A stretch of 64,000 nt of DNA from Mycobacterium terramassiliense (GCF_900157385.1 NZ_LT717701.1:2186219-2250218); one strand, 5' to 3'; positions 43,655 to 52,730 are shown, counted from the first letter of the stretch. A program made the numbers and translations. The notes: generated by a model not told the origin, from the letters alone.

Positions 43655-43945
43655 ATGAATACTGCTTCGCCCGGGCCGGGGTGGTGGCTGGCCTCCGACG
43701 GAAATTGGTATCCGCAGCGGTGGGAAACCCGTTTCGTCCATTACACGAACGAGTCCCTGCCGGCGGTGATCGACGAGGCGAGTCGTCAGTCGAAAGCCTA
43801 CGGGGAACAGGGCTGGGAGATCGTGGGCTCCTCGGTGCAGCGCAGCCAGGTCGCCCGCCGGTTCAAGGAGTATGACGAAGGCGGCGATCACTATTTCGAG
43901 TGGAGCATCGTCTGCACCCTGAAAAGGCCGCTCGCGCCGGGATAG
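43655..43945 (+). CDS. Small protein with WWLASDGNWYP motif
   Basis: This 96-residue protein starts MNTASPGPGWWLASDGNWYPQRWETRF. The PGWW-x-ASDGNWYP segment resembles the short aromatic motif (DUF2510-like) found at the ends of many actinobacterial membrane and secreted proteins. The rest (AVIDEASRQSKAYGEQGWEIVGSSVQR and HYFEWSIVCTLKRP) looks like a small alpha/beta domain similar to DUF4177. TAGGGT lies 8 nt before the ATG, a leaderless start. Function is unknown. Confidence 0.7.
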   Translation: MNTASPGPGWWLASDGNWYPQRWETRFVHYTNESLPAVIDEASRQSKAYGEQGWEIVGSSVQRSQVARRFKEYDEGGDHYFEWSIVCTLKRPLAPG

Positions 43946-44123
43946 ACGCGCCTGACTTTTCGTGCGAAGGCCAGAGGGCAACCCGCCCCCTGGCCTCGAT
44001 GCACGCTGCCGCTGGCCGAAGCGTGTTAGTCGCGGATTCCACGAATAGACCAGCAATTCGGCTAGCGCCGAGGGATTGCACTCGCCAGGATTGTCGGCAA
44101 CCGCTGACGCACGCGATGAGCGC

Positions 44124-44267
44124 CTAATGGGCGTGCGTAAGAGATTCGACGTGTTCGCTGATGTTCTCGACCATCGCCTGGACCTGCTGCGCTCCAGAGG
44201 GTGTTGTGAAGCCGGGGCGGTGAATGATCCACCACAGATCGCTGCCGTGCTGCCTAGTCGGTCGCAT
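44124..44267 (-). CDS. 47-residue ORF downstream of the PE gene
   Basis: This short reverse-strand frame runs from ATG 44267 to TAG at 44124-44126 and begins MRPTRQHGSDLWWIIHRPG. Its second half (QQVQAMVENISEHVESLTHAH) is predicted amphipathic helix, reminiscent of the C-termini of small ESX-associated helical proteins, but I do not recognise a family. It starts 43 bp beyond the PE stop on the same strand, so it may be co-transcribed, or it may be a fragment of a lost gene. The rest of the 365-bp gap at 43946-44310 holds nothing else I can support. Confidence 0.35.
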   Translation of the reverse strand: MRPTRQHGSDLWWIIHRPGFTTPSGAQQVQAMVENISEHVESLTHAH

Positions 44268-44310
44268 ATCGGGGCTCTAGCTTAGGTGCATCCGCCGGAG
44301 GCATTCCCCG

Positions 44311-45519
44311 CTACGGCGTGCCCTGCGCCTCCCGGATAAGTGCAGCGACGCGGGACTCAAGACCCTCAACAAACTCCTTGGCTGCTGGCAATGGGTCTAC
44401 GTCAATCTGCCCCACAAGCAGCTGCTGTAAGAATATTGGGTTGTCCAACTGCCTTGCCTCGTTTTGTGCTTGTATCGCCGCTTGCTCTGCTTGTCTTAAA
44501 TATTCTTGTTCTGCTTGTTCAATAGCCGTTCTCGCGTCTTGTATTCCTCCTTCTAAATGTTGCAAATCTCTGATTTGTGGTTCTGCATCTCTGAGAACCT
44601 GTAGAACTTGTTGTTGTACTGGTCCAAGTATTTGTCGTAGCCCTTGCACCGCTTGTGCGATACTCGTTTCCGTCGTGGTCAACCGTTGGTAGATTTGGCC
44701 TTCGGCATCGGTGTCGATCAGGAAGACCTGGTTGCCGACCTTCTGGAAATAAGTTTGGGCGAGCCCCTCGCCGCGCTCTACGACATGTATCTCCGTTCTA
44801 AAAATGCTTTGCATAAATTGATCGGTCCAACCCCAGGAGGCCCGTATATGTGGCCCCCAAGTATAAAGAAAGTCTTCAGTGTAAGGCCAGTGGTAAGGGA
44901 AGTTGCCCCCGATTGCAACGACTTCTCGTCCATCGGTATAGAGCAGCGCTCCGTCCTTGCCAAGCAGCTGAAGACCGTTGGCTACTATCCGCTGAGCCCG
45001 CATTAGCTGCGCCCGCGCGTGCGCATTCTGAGCGTTCGCAATTAGCGATCGTTCCAACCCCTCGAGAAAATTTTCCGTTCTGGGCGCGATGTTTCCAAGA
45101 AATTTGACACTTGCGGGCGCGGACGCTGCGAATGCTTTTGCGAGAAGTGCGAAGATAAATCCGACGACATTTCCCTCGTCAGCCCCCGGGGCCGCCGCCG
45201 CCCCAGATGCTGTGGCGCCGCCCATCAACCCCAGCACGTTGGCGGCCTCAGCCTCGACATAGGAGGACGCGCCGCCGGTCAAGGCCCGGACGAACTGGTC
45301 GTGAAACGCCGCGGCCTTGGCGCTCAGCGTGTGAAACTCCCGGCCGTAGCCGCCGAACAACGCCGCGACCGCCGTCGACACCTCATCTTGAGCCGCGGAC
45401 ACCACCTGCGTCGTCGAGGCCGCTGCCGTCGCGTAGGCCTCGTTAATCGCCGACCCGACACTTGTGAAGTCCTGCGACGCTGCGGCAAAAGCCTCCGGTA
45501 TTGCAACGACGAACGACAC
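44311..45519 (-). CDS. PE-family protein with unusual C-terminal domain
   Basis: This 402-residue protein starts with GTG preceded by AGGAGG. Residues 1 to about 100 form the PE helical hairpin (VAIPEAFAAASQDFTSVGSAINEAYATAA, FHDQFVRALTGG), with the YxxxD/E-like secretion signal expected in ESX substrates. The remainder is not PGRS: a mid region (YTDGREVVAIGGNFPYHWPYTEDFLY) like the PE-linked domains, then a coiled-coil stretch from about residue 270 to 375 rich in Gln and Glu. The DNA of the last third (44400-44660) is strongly AT-rich compared with the PE part, so the gene is mosaic. No PPE partner is adjacent. Confidence 0.85.
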   Translation of the reverse strand: MSFVVAIPEAFAAASQDFTSVGSAINEAYATAAASTTQVVSAAQDEVSTAVAALFGGYGREFHTLSAKAAAFHDQFVRALTGGASSYVEAEAANVLGLMGGATASGAAAAPGADEGNVVGFIFALLAKAFAASAPASVKFLGNIAPRTENFLEGLERSLIANAQNAHARAQLMRAQRIVANGLQLLGKDGALLYTDGREVVAIGGNFPYHWPYTEDFLYTWGPHIRASWGWTDQFMQSIFRTEIHVVERGEGLAQTYFQKVGNQVFLIDTDAEGQIYQRLTTTETSIAQAVQGLRQILGPVQQQVLQVLRDAEPQIRDLQHLEGGIQDARTAIEQAEQEYLRQAEQAAIQAQNEARQLDNPIFLQQLLVGQIDVDPLPAAKEFVEGLESRVAALIREAQGTP

Positions 45520-45727
45520 ACCAACCTCCTGACAACTTAATAGCGACGGCTACGGATTGTGGGGCCTGGCGTGCGGTCGGTAGGCGAAATCAATTGTTTT
45601 CAAATGGATTGCGGCATACGCGCTCGCCCTCTTCGCAGCTCGAAGTGAACACCGGGCTTATCCGGCCGCAGCTTTCCTTACACAGAGCCATGGAATCCTC
45701 CCGGCGTTTGGGTTTACGGTGCGCCTC

Positions 45728-45907
45728 GTGGACATCTACAACTTCTTTGGCCTGGACGAGGCGGACCTAGAGACGTGCAGGCAGGCCGTTGCCGAAGCAC
45801 CGCCGATGACGAACGAGCAGGCCTGGGAGATCGGCCGGATCTGCGGCTGGATTCCGATGGAGCGCGACCCCGACGGCGAGGGCTGGCGACCCCTACCACA
45901 ACACTGA
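45728..45907 (+). CDS. Small orphan protein
   Basis: This 59-residue frame begins VDIYNFFGLDEADLETCRQAV and contains TNEQAWEIGRICGWIPMERDPDGEGWRPLPQH. It is rich in acidic residues and tryptophan. TACGGT lies exactly 7 nt before GTG 45728, supporting a leaderless gene; GTG 45719 would start inside this promoter. No family is recognised. It is divergent from the PE gene across a 208-bp gap. Confidence 0.5.
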   Translation: MDIYNFFGLDEADLETCRQAVAEAPPMTNEQAWEIGRICGWIPMERDPDGEGWRPLPQH

Positions 45908-46092
45908 CCTGCTACTTTAAGTCTATCAGCGAATTGCATTTGCATAGCTCGACCCGATTTTCGCCGGGGAGAGGGATGGTGATTTGCCTGGGGTGTCCGG
46001 CCAGCCGGCGAGTTGGGGTTCCCCCAGGCAAAGGAGGCCGGAGCCCACGGCGACGTCACTGCCTTTTGAGTTCCGAGACGAGCAACGTCATC

Positions 46093-46947
46093 CTAATAGT
46101 AACTGGCTGCTCCACCCAGAATTGTGCTTCCACCCTTTGCAAGTGCTTCGGCGAAGAAATAGTAGCTTGCAAGCGCGGCGTCTTCGGAGAAATAGCGGCG
46201 TAGATAAGGAGACGTCAAGAAGTTCGACTGAAGTTTCTGGCGCAGCCTATACGTCGCCACAATCCCGCCGTTCTCATCGGGCCTCGCCTGTACGTAAACG
46301 GTGTATCCCTCTGCGATACTTCCGTGCATCGTTCCCGTGGCCAGGGCGATCAACGGATTCTGGGTTGCCGCGACAGACCAGTCCTTGAGTGACTCGTAGT
46401 CGAAGGATTGTTCTCTGTGCGCATCCGTGTATCCGGCGGGCGGAGCGGCCAGGTGCAGGTAGAACGCGATCTCGAAGTTGAACACATTGGACTTGACGAG
46501 AATGTCAAATCGCCGCTCTTTGTCATCAAACAGATGAAAGTGGCAGTACGAGCTTATCGACGAACGGGAGAATGTTTCGATTCGGTTGAATAAGGGTGGG
46601 TAGGGAGTGTCCCCAACCTTGTCTGACTTGGTTCCAACAAGGTAGATCTCAAGTTTCTTGCGCACAGTGTGACGCAAGAAACCTGCCACCATGCTGTCGA
46701 TGCGCTCAGTACGAGCCCAGCTTGCACCCAGGATGCCAATCGCGACCGAAAGCACTGGAAGAGAGATTACGAGCAGCCCGCTACCAGCGGTGCGTTCAGC
46801 TTCACCCAGCGGGGTTAGGAGGAAGATAAACCCGACGACTACACCGGCGCTCAAGAGGCCGAGAGCTGTGACGGCCGCCCACAGCGGAAGAGCCAGAAGG
46901 TTGTCGGGCAGCTTCGACGATGACTCCTTGTTCTCTTCGGCCGCCAT
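46093..46947 (-). CDS. Two-helix membrane protein of unknown function
   Basis: This 284-residue protein has a short polar N-terminus and two transmembrane helices (LPLWAAVTALGLLSAGVVVGFIFLL and GLLVISLPVLSVAIGILGA). A soluble domain of about 190 residues follows, predicted alpha/beta (FRSSISSYCHFHLFDDKERRFDILVKSNVFNFEIAFYLHL in residues about 128-168). The overall layout suggests a membrane-anchored cytoplasmic domain. I do not recognise the family. Its composition is less GC-rich than the neighbours, matching the mosaic segment from the PE gene to the recombinase remnant. Confidence 0.7.
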   Translation of the reverse strand: MAAEENKESSSKLPDNLLALPLWAAVTALGLLSAGVVVGFIFLLTPLGEAERTAGSGLLVISLPVLSVAIGILGASWARTERIDSMVAGFLRHTVRKKLEIYLVGTKSDKVGDTPYPPLFNRIETFSRSSISSYCHFHLFDDKERRFDILVKSNVFNFEIAFYLHLAAPPAGYTDAHREQSFDYESLKDWSVAATQNPLIALATGTMHGSIAEGYTVYVQARPDENGGIVATYRLRQKLQSNFLTSPYLRRYFSEDAALASYYFFAEALAKGGSTILGGAASYY

Positions 46948-47183
46948 GTGCCAACCCTATTCCACTCCTGGTTCGATTGGCCTCCACTGAGGGAGAGTGC
47001 CGTTGCGACTTGAACACAGCGGTCCGACTTTTCGAGTTCATGGTCAGCCGCCTGCCACAGTTGCGGCGACATGGCCCGTTGGGATCGGTGCGGCGGGTTG
47101 CGACGGTATACCGCCCTCACTCCGTGCCGGGAATCGCTGGTGGCGTTGTGCAACCCTGCTCAAACTGAACCGCTGGGGATAGG

Positions 47184-47369
47184 TCACTCGTCGGCGGCGC
47201 CACCCTGTTCCGCGAGTACACGGTAGACGGTTGCACGGCTTACCCCAAGCGTGGTCGCGATGGTGCTCACCGACTCACCGCTGGCGTGCATCTGCCGCGC
47301 CAAAGCCATTTTCGAGTGGTCAAGCCCCTTGGGCCGTCCGATGTGCTGCCCTCGTGCCCGGGGTGGGCC
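47184..47369 (-). pseudogene. Serine recombinase (resolvase/invertase) C-terminal remnant
   Basis: The reverse strand encodes about 61 residues, from RARGQHIGRPKGLDHSKMAL to ASGESVSTIATTLGVSRATVYRVLAE. This is the linker and helix-turn-helix DNA-binding domain of Tn3/Hin-type serine recombinases. The catalytic N-terminal domain with its serine is missing. Upstream the frame passes into antisense of the neighbouring reductase-like gene. This is a fossil of a transposon or invertible element. Confidence 0.78.
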
Positions 47370-47987
47370 GGTTTCGGGCTGGCGCTGGCGCCGCTCAACG
47401 TGGCCCAGCAGGTTCGCTCGATCAGGCTGTTCGAGATCTACAACTACGGCCCGTGGAACAACCCGCAGCTGGGTTTGTACGGTTTCGGCGAGGCCGACAC
47501 GTCGTCCTCGATGATCCTCTTGCCCGGTGTGACGGCCAGCATTTGGGGACCCTCCGTCGCCATGTTGGCCGACGCGATGGGCGTGACGCTCGACGGCATC
47601 GACGAGGCGCACCACGTCATCCACGCCGACGAGGACTTCGAGATCGCCTCGGGCCGCATCGCCAACGGCACCGTGTCGGGCATGTCCTTCGAAATCAGGG
47701 GCATCGTCGATGGTGAGGCACGCATCGTGATCGAGCACATCACCAAACTGCGTCGGGAGGACTTTCCTGAGCACGGCCTCGACGACTGCTACCGGGTGGT
47801 GATCGACGGTGAGCCCAACATCAAGGTGGACATGTCGCTCACCTCGGACTTCGGCGACAGCACCCATGCCGGCTACATCGTCGCCGTCACGCCGGTCACG
47901 AACGCCATTCCCGCGGTCTGCGCCGCGCCTGCCGGGGTGCTGCCCTACCTAGACCTGCCACCGCATGGTGCACGCGGCCTGCTCTGA
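47370..47987 (+). pseudogene. Dihydrodipicolinate-reductase-like protein, 5'-truncated
   Basis: About 205 codons align in order with residues from about 155 to the end of the intact paralogue at 48020-49102 (VRSIRLFEIYNYG versus IRSIRAQECLSYA; IANGTVSGMSFEIRGIVDGEARIVIEHIT versus the corresponding segment; PAVCAAPAGVLPYLDLP versus PTVCAAPSGVCSFLDLP). The N-terminal Rossmann domain is missing, replaced at about 47370 by the recombinase remnant. An ATG at 47286 exists in frame, but its codons are antisense of the recombinase. The product would lack the nucleotide-binding site. Confidence 0.75.
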
Positions 47988-48019
47988 CATCACTCCCGTT
48001 CGATCACGGGTCGACGGGG

Positions 48020-49102
48020 TCAGCTGAAAGAGCCGGCCGCGCTGATCATGGGAAGGTCGAGAAACGAGCAGACGCCGGACGGAGCGGCACACACGGTTGG
48101 GATCGAATTCACGACTCGCGCTGCTGTTGCCACGCAACCCGCCTTGGTCGGGTCGTCCTCGTCGAAGGTGACTTCGGCAGTGAATGATGGTGTGCCGTCC
48201 ACGATTACCCGGAAGCCGCCGGAACCGATCGACGGCCAATGCGGTGCGACGTCGGGATGGATTCGGGTGATGTGTTCGACGGCGATCCTGGCTTCCGCGC
48301 CGACGATGCCGAGGAGTTCGAAGCGGTATCCGGCCACGGTGCCCTTGCCTATCGGTCCCATGGGGACCTCGAAGTCCTCGTCGGCGGCGGCGAGGTCGAC
48401 CACGGTCGTGAGATCGTCGAGTGCCACGCCAAGGGCTTCGGCAAGCAGGAGGACCGGGCCGCCCATGCCTGCCGCCAGGATGTGTTCGGCGAACGCGTTG
48501 CCAAAGCTGGGGTCGCAGGTTGCGCCCCAGATCCCGCCGTGCGAGACGTGGTAGTTGGGCTGGTCGTACGTCGCATAACTGAGGCACTCCTGCGCGCGGA
48601 TCGACCTGATGTCGCGGGAGATGCTGCTCAGGCTGAGTGCCAGTGCATCGCACATGAAGCCCGGTTCGATGCCGGTGCCGAAGAACGTGGTCCCTCCCGA
48701 CTCAGCCGCGAGGCGCAGGCGGTCGTAAACGTCGTCGCCGAACGCCCGCGGGTTGGTCAGCCCGGAGATGCCGGTGGCCACGACGTTCTTGCCGCTGGCC
48801 AAGAGTCGGCACATGGTATCGACGCTTTCCCAGCCGTCGGTGCCGGGCTCCTTGGGGGACCCGGTGGGCTCTGCCGCCATGTATACGACGCAGTCGGCGG
48901 CCATCGCGACGAGATCATCGACATCATGGGTGGCGATCGGTCCATCCGACGGCAAGCCAGCCAGCTCCCCGGCGGTGCGCCCGATATTCTGCTCCCGTTT
49001 CACCCACACCCCGACGACGTCGAAAGCCGGGTCCTCGAGCAGGAAACGCAAACTGTGTGCCCCGGTGTTGCCGGTCCCCCATTGGATGACTCGGTGCGAC
49101 AC
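48020..49102 (-). CDS. NAD(P)H-dependent reductase of the dihydrodipicolinate-reductase-like family
   Basis: This 360-residue protein has an N-terminal Rossmann fold (RVIQWGTGNTGAHSLRFLLE, then VVGVWVKREQN) and a C-terminal domain (EDFEVPMGPIGKGTVAGYRFELLG). Mycobacteria carry many paralogues, some acting on amino acid or ketone-amine type substrates; true DapB activity is unlikely. GTG 49102 is preferred because GAGGGG lies 8 nt upstream and the Rossmann motif follows directly; GTG 49129 is an alternative. It is 33 bp downstream of the SDR at 49136-49978, probably one transcript. The truncated paralogue lies convergently at 47370-47987. Confidence 0.85.
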   Translation of the reverse strand: MSHRVIQWGTGNTGAHSLRFLLEDPAFDVVGVWVKREQNIGRTAGELAGLPSDGPIATHDVDDLVAMAADCVVYMAAEPTGSPKEPGTDGWESVDTMCRLLASGKNVVATGISGLTNPRAFGDDVYDRLRLAAESGGTTFFGTGIEPGFMCDALALSLSSISRDIRSIRAQECLSYATYDQPNYHVSHGGIWGATCDPSFGNAFAEHILAAGMGGPVLLLAEALGVALDDLTTVVDLAAADEDFEVPMGPIGKGTVAGYRFELLGIVGAEARIAVEHITRIHPDVAPHWPSIGSGGFRVIVDGTPSFTAEVTFDEDDPTKAGCVATAARVVNSIPTVCAAPSGVCSFLDLPMISAAGSFS

Positions 49103-49135
49103 GGCAGCAACCCCTCGCCCACTGGTCACGGAGCG

Positions 49136-49978
49136 TCACGATCCAGCGGAAGCGGTGTCGGGGGAAGCGAACATCTTGGTGAGATCGAGCTGGCCGGACT
49201 GCACGGCGCCGAAAAATCCACCGTCGGTCACCAATGCTTCGCCGTTGATGTAGCTCGATCGGGGGCTGTTGAGGAAGATCAGCGGCCATGCCTGTTCCTC
49301 GGCGGTTGAGCGCCGCCGGATCGGGCCGACGAAGGCGTCGATGACGTTCTGCCCGGCGAATTCTACGAAGTGGGGCAGCATCGCGGTGTCCGTGGGGCCG
49401 GGGTTGATGCAGTTGAGCCGGATGCCATTGGTGATCAGCGTGGCGGCCCGGGACGCCACCCAGGCGTTGATCGCCTTCTTTGAAAACGGGTATGCGCCGA
49501 CCGCCCCCATCTCCTCGTTGGCCTCGCACCACTGCTTGCCTTCGTCGAATCCGTCAGTGGACACGACTTCCATCAGCTGCTCCAGCTCCAGTTGCCACCC
49601 CATGGCGGCATTGGATGCGACCACGGCGATCGCACCGCCCGCTGGAATCTTGGGCAGGATCAGGTTCACCAGGTGCCGAGCCCCCACGAAGTTGACCAGC
49701 ATTACGTCCAGACCGGAGAACGGCGGCCCGGGTAGGCCTGCGCAGCCGAAATAGCCGTGGACCGGCGCATCGATGGACTCTGCTGCCCGCTCGATGGATG
49801 CGCGGTCCCGCAAGTCCACCTCGAGCGCCCGGTCGACCGACGCCTCGGTGGGCCGCACGTCGAGCGCCGTGACCCGCGCCCCCAGCTTGGTCAAGATCGT
49901 CGCCGTCGCGGCGCCCATGCCGGACGCGGCACCGGTAACCACCACGTGGCGCCCCGCATATCCCAGTACGTCTTCCAT
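49136..49978 (-). CDS. SDR-family oxidoreductase (3-alpha-hydroxysteroid-dehydrogenase-like)
   Basis: This 280-residue SDR has VVVTGAASGMGAATA as its Rossmann glycine motif, VDLRDRASIERA, the NAG-like CAGLPG and the catalytic YPFSKKA. An extended loop of about 25 residues precedes the active site (MGWQLELEQLMEVVSTDG), as in bacterial 3-alpha-hydroxysteroid dehydrogenases. It would oxidise or reduce a hydroxyl on a cyclic substrate. The start is ATG 49978 with GGAGGG upstream; a longer hydrophobic N-terminus reading is not needed. It is divergent from the ALDH at 50172. Confidence 0.87.
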   Translation of the reverse strand: MEDVLGYAGRHVVVTGAASGMGAATATILTKLGARVTALDVRPTEASVDRALEVDLRDRASIERAAESIDAPVHGYFGCAGLPGPPFSGLDVMLVNFVGARHLVNLILPKIPAGGAIAVVASNAAMGWQLELEQLMEVVSTDGFDEGKQWCEANEEMGAVGAYPFSKKAINAWVASRAATLITNGIRLNCINPGPTDTAMLPHFVEFAGQNVIDAFVGPIRRRSTAEEQAWPLIFLNSPRSSYINGEALVTDGGFFGAVQSGQLDLTKMFASPDTASAGS

Positions 49979-50171
49979 GTTCCCTCCAACCAAGGTGACC
50001 GCGAAGATGATGACTGCCATAGACAGATATAACAGGTGCAAGATCAGGAACATAATATTCTCCATATAGGGATACGCTGCTAGCGTCTCCTGACATCGGC
50101 ACGTCTGCGGCAGCAGGCCTGACTGGGCGATGCAGTTGGCGTCAAATTCTTGAGAGTGGAGGTAATGCGCG

Positions 50172-51701
50172 GTGAGTGAGCGGTGGGATTACGACGACAT
50201 GTTCATCGACGGCGCCTGGACGGCCGACGACACGGTCGGGGTCATCGAAGTCATCGACCCGGCCACCGAGGAGGTCATCGGCTCGGTTCCCGATGCCGGT
50301 CTCAAGGCCACCCACGCGGCGATCGCGGCTGCTCGGCGGGCGTTCGACGACGGGCCCTGGCCACGGACGTCGCCTCGAGATCGGGCAAAGGTCCTGCGCC
50401 GATTCGCCGCCATCCTTGATGAGCGCCACGATTTCCTCAAGAAGCTGGTGATGGCCGAGTCAGGGTCGGTCGGCTTCCTCGCCGACATCATTCAGGTACG
50501 CGGAACGATTGACATCGCCGAGTGGGTTGCCGAGGCCATGGAACTCGCGGTGCGCTGGACCGAAGTGTCCCCGCCGGCCGGGGGGCCGACCGGAATGGCC
50601 GGACACGCTGTGGTGCGGGAGCCGCTCGGTGTGGTCGCCGCGATCACCCCGTTCAACTTTCCCTTCTTCCTCAACATCGTGAAGGTTCTGCCGGCCTTGG
50701 CGGCCGGCTGCGCCGTGGTGCTCAAACCGCACCAGTGGACGCCGCTGGACGCGTTCGAAATCGCCAAAGCAGCTCAGGACGCCGACCTTCCGCCCGGTGT
50801 GCTCAATGTCATCGCGGGCGGGCCTGAGGTCGGCGCGGAGATGACTACTCATCCGCTGGTCGACATGGTCACTTTCACCGGCTCGACCGCGACCGGGCGG
50901 GCCATAATGGCGGCCGCCGCCCCTACGGTCAAGCGCCTGCAACTCGAGCTCGGCGGCAAAAGCGCATCGATCGTCTTGGATGACGTCCCTGAAGACCATG
51001 TCGCCAACATGGGCATCATCACCTCGATGATCCATGCCGGGCAGGGCTGTGCCATCCAGACCAGGATGCTGCTGCCCGAGCACCTGCTCGACGCGTACGT
51101 GGAGGGAGCCAAGAAGTCGGCGGCGTCTCTCAAGGTCGGCGACCCCCGGGAGCCCGACACGCTCATCGGCCCGTTGATCCGAGAGCGGCAACGGGCTCGA
51201 GTGGAGGCATACGTGCAATCCGGTCTCGATGAGGGCGCCGAGCTGGTCTTTGGCGGCAAGCGGCCCGAGCACCTGGCCAAGGGGTTCTTTTACGAGCCGA
51301 CGCTGTTCATCAACGCCCGCAATGACATGCGTATTGCGCAGGAGGAAATCTTCGGTCCGGTCCTCACGGTGATCACCTACAAGACCGAAGAGGAGGCGAT
51401 TCGCATCGCCAACGATTCGATTTACGGACTCGGTGGCGGCGTCATCGCAGGTAATACCGCGCGCGGATTCAACGTCGCCCGTCAGATCCGGGCCGGAAAC
51501 GTCTCGGTGCAGACGGTGGGGTCGCCCACCATCAATGCCGAGGCTCTGGGCAGTTCCGGTCCTGGCTGGTCGGCCAACCAGCCCAGCGGGGTGGGCATCA
51601 CCGGTGTCTTCGGCGGATTCAAGCAGAGCGGCATCGGCAGGGAATGGGGCCACCACGGAATCGAGGAGTTCACCGAACTCAAATCCATTGCCTGGAGCTG
51701 A
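50172..51701 (+). CDS. Aldehyde dehydrogenase
   Basis: This 509-residue ALDH-superfamily enzyme starts with GTG (VSERWDYDDMFIDGAW). It has KPHQWTPLDAF (cofactor lysine), FTGSTATGRAI, ELGGKSAS with the catalytic glutamate, GQGCAIQTRM with the catalytic cysteine, and FGGFKQSGIGREWG. It oxidises an aldehyde to an acid with NAD(P)+. An upstream GGAGG is 12 nt from the start. It belongs to the second catabolic cluster. The divergent partner is an SDR, so an alcohol-aldehyde-acid sequence is plausible. Confidence 0.93.
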   Translation: MSERWDYDDMFIDGAWTADDTVGVIEVIDPATEEVIGSVPDAGLKATHAAIAAARRAFDDGPWPRTSPRDRAKVLRRFAAILDERHDFLKKLVMAESGSVGFLADIIQVRGTIDIAEWVAEAMELAVRWTEVSPPAGGPTGMAGHAVVREPLGVVAAITPFNFPFFLNIVKVLPALAAGCAVVLKPHQWTPLDAFEIAKAAQDADLPPGVLNVIAGGPEVGAEMTTHPLVDMVTFTGSTATGRAIMAAAAPTVKRLQLELGGKSASIVLDDVPEDHVANMGIITSMIHAGQGCAIQTRMLLPEHLLDAYVEGAKKSAASLKVGDPREPDTLIGPLIRERQRARVEAYVQSGLDEGAELVFGGKRPEHLAKGFFYEPTLFINARNDMRIAQEEIFGPVLTVITYKTEEEAIRIANDSIYGLGGGVIAGNTARGFNVARQIRAGNVSVQTVGSPTINAEALGSSGPGWSANQPSGVGITGVFGGFKQSGIGREWGHHGIEEFTELKSIAWS

Positions 51702-51935
51702 GTTGCGATCACCATCACGTGTCCGATAGGCGGGCTGGCTCAGCTTTAGCATGTTAACCTCGTCAGACAGCACCTAAGCGTTTCGCACTGGTAGAACATG
51801 ATGGGCGCCATGCAAGGATTCAGTAGACGTCAGCGGAGGGCGTGCGGGAGACAATGAAGGCTCGATTGGCGTCGTCTGTCTCTGAACGAACCTGGGGTCT
51901 GCCACGTAACGAGAATCACGTTGTTGAGGGCGTGC

Positions 51936-52730
51936 ATGACTGATCGGCTGAGCGCACCCCGTGCCTTCACCTATCGATACGATGGGTTGGCGCTGGCGTA
52001 TGCGGAGATCGGCGACGGACCTCAGCCAATCCTGTTCGTCCACGGCGCGACGGCGACCGGCGAATTCGAGTGGGCTGAGCTGGCCGCTGCTCTGGGGCCG
52101 GGTTATCGCTGCATCCTGCCCGATCTACGCGGCCACGGCCGATCGGAATTCCGGCCGACAGCCATGACGGGGACCGCGGTCCGTTCCGACCTGCGCTATC
52201 TCATCGATTACCTGGGCCTGGGTCGCCCGCACATCGTGGGTTTCTCCTACGGCGCGGAGATCGCGCTCACGCTGGAGCTGGAGACCCCGGGAACGGCCCG
52301 ATCTTTGGTTCTCATTTCTCCCGGGACCGGACGCCCCAGCGATTACCGCGCTCCGCGGCTCGAGCATCTGCACCGCACCTGGCCCTTCGCGCTACGACGC
52401 CTGCACGAGGCCACCCATGGCCCCGAGCATTGGCGCGACCTGGTCACGGCGCTACACGAGGACAGCGTTACTTGGCCCGAACTGAGCGATGAGGCGTTGG
52501 CTGGCATCGCGTGCCCGATTCTGTTGATGGCAGGCGAGCGGGACGAACGTACGCGTCAGCAGCAGGGTCGGCGGTTCGCGCAAGTCAATCCGCGGGCCCG
52601 ATTTGTCGAGATCGAGGGCGCGGCGCATTCGGCCCACCAGAAGTGCCCAGATACGGTCAGGGGAGTTATCGGTGACTTCCTGGCCGAAGTCGACCTTGAG
52701 AGAGCGGAGCGTCATGGCGCGGTCAAGTGA
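51936..52730 (+). CDS. Alpha/beta hydrolase
   Basis: This 264-residue hydrolase has the oxyanion segment LFVHGATATG, the nucleophile elbow GFSYGAE (Ser), the acid in GERDERT and the histidine in GAAHSAH: a complete triad. It may be an esterase, C-C hydrolase or thioesterase. ATG 51936 has TTGAGGG upstream. The 234-bp gap before it (51702-51935) holds no gene. The TetR gene starts 17 bp before its end, so the two are co-transcribed. Confidence 0.9.
   Translation: MTDRLSAPRAFTYRYDGLALAYAEIGDGPQPILFVHGATATGEFEWAELAAALGPGYRCILPDLRGHGRSEFRPTAMTGTAVRSDLRYLIDYLGLGRPHIVGFSYGAEIALTLELETPGTARSLVLISPGTGRPSDYRAPRLEHLHRTWPFALRRLHEATHGPEHWRDLVTALHEDSVTWPELSDEALAGIACPILLMAGERDERTRQQQGRRFAQVNPRARFVEIEGAAHSAHQKCPDTVRGVIGDFLAEVDLERAERHGAVK

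Noticed and set aside
47370..47867. N-terminal part of a recombinase open frame on the minus strand
   Set aside because: The frame is open but the translation is antisense of the reductase-like gene and has no recombinase catalytic motif; only the last 61 codons are recombinase-like.
48020..49102. True dihydrodipicolinate reductase (dapB) and dihydrodipicolinate synthase (dapA) in one lysine pathway
   Set aside because: The reductase belongs to the broad DapB-like family of mycobacterial paralogues, and the DapA-like lyase is too long and sits in a beta-oxidation operon, so lysine synthesis is not supported.
41272..50077. The 13-mer TATAGGGATACGC at 41272-41284 and 50065-50077
   Set aside because: Shared 13-mers are expected by chance between regions of a 64-kb window, and the surrounding bases do not align.
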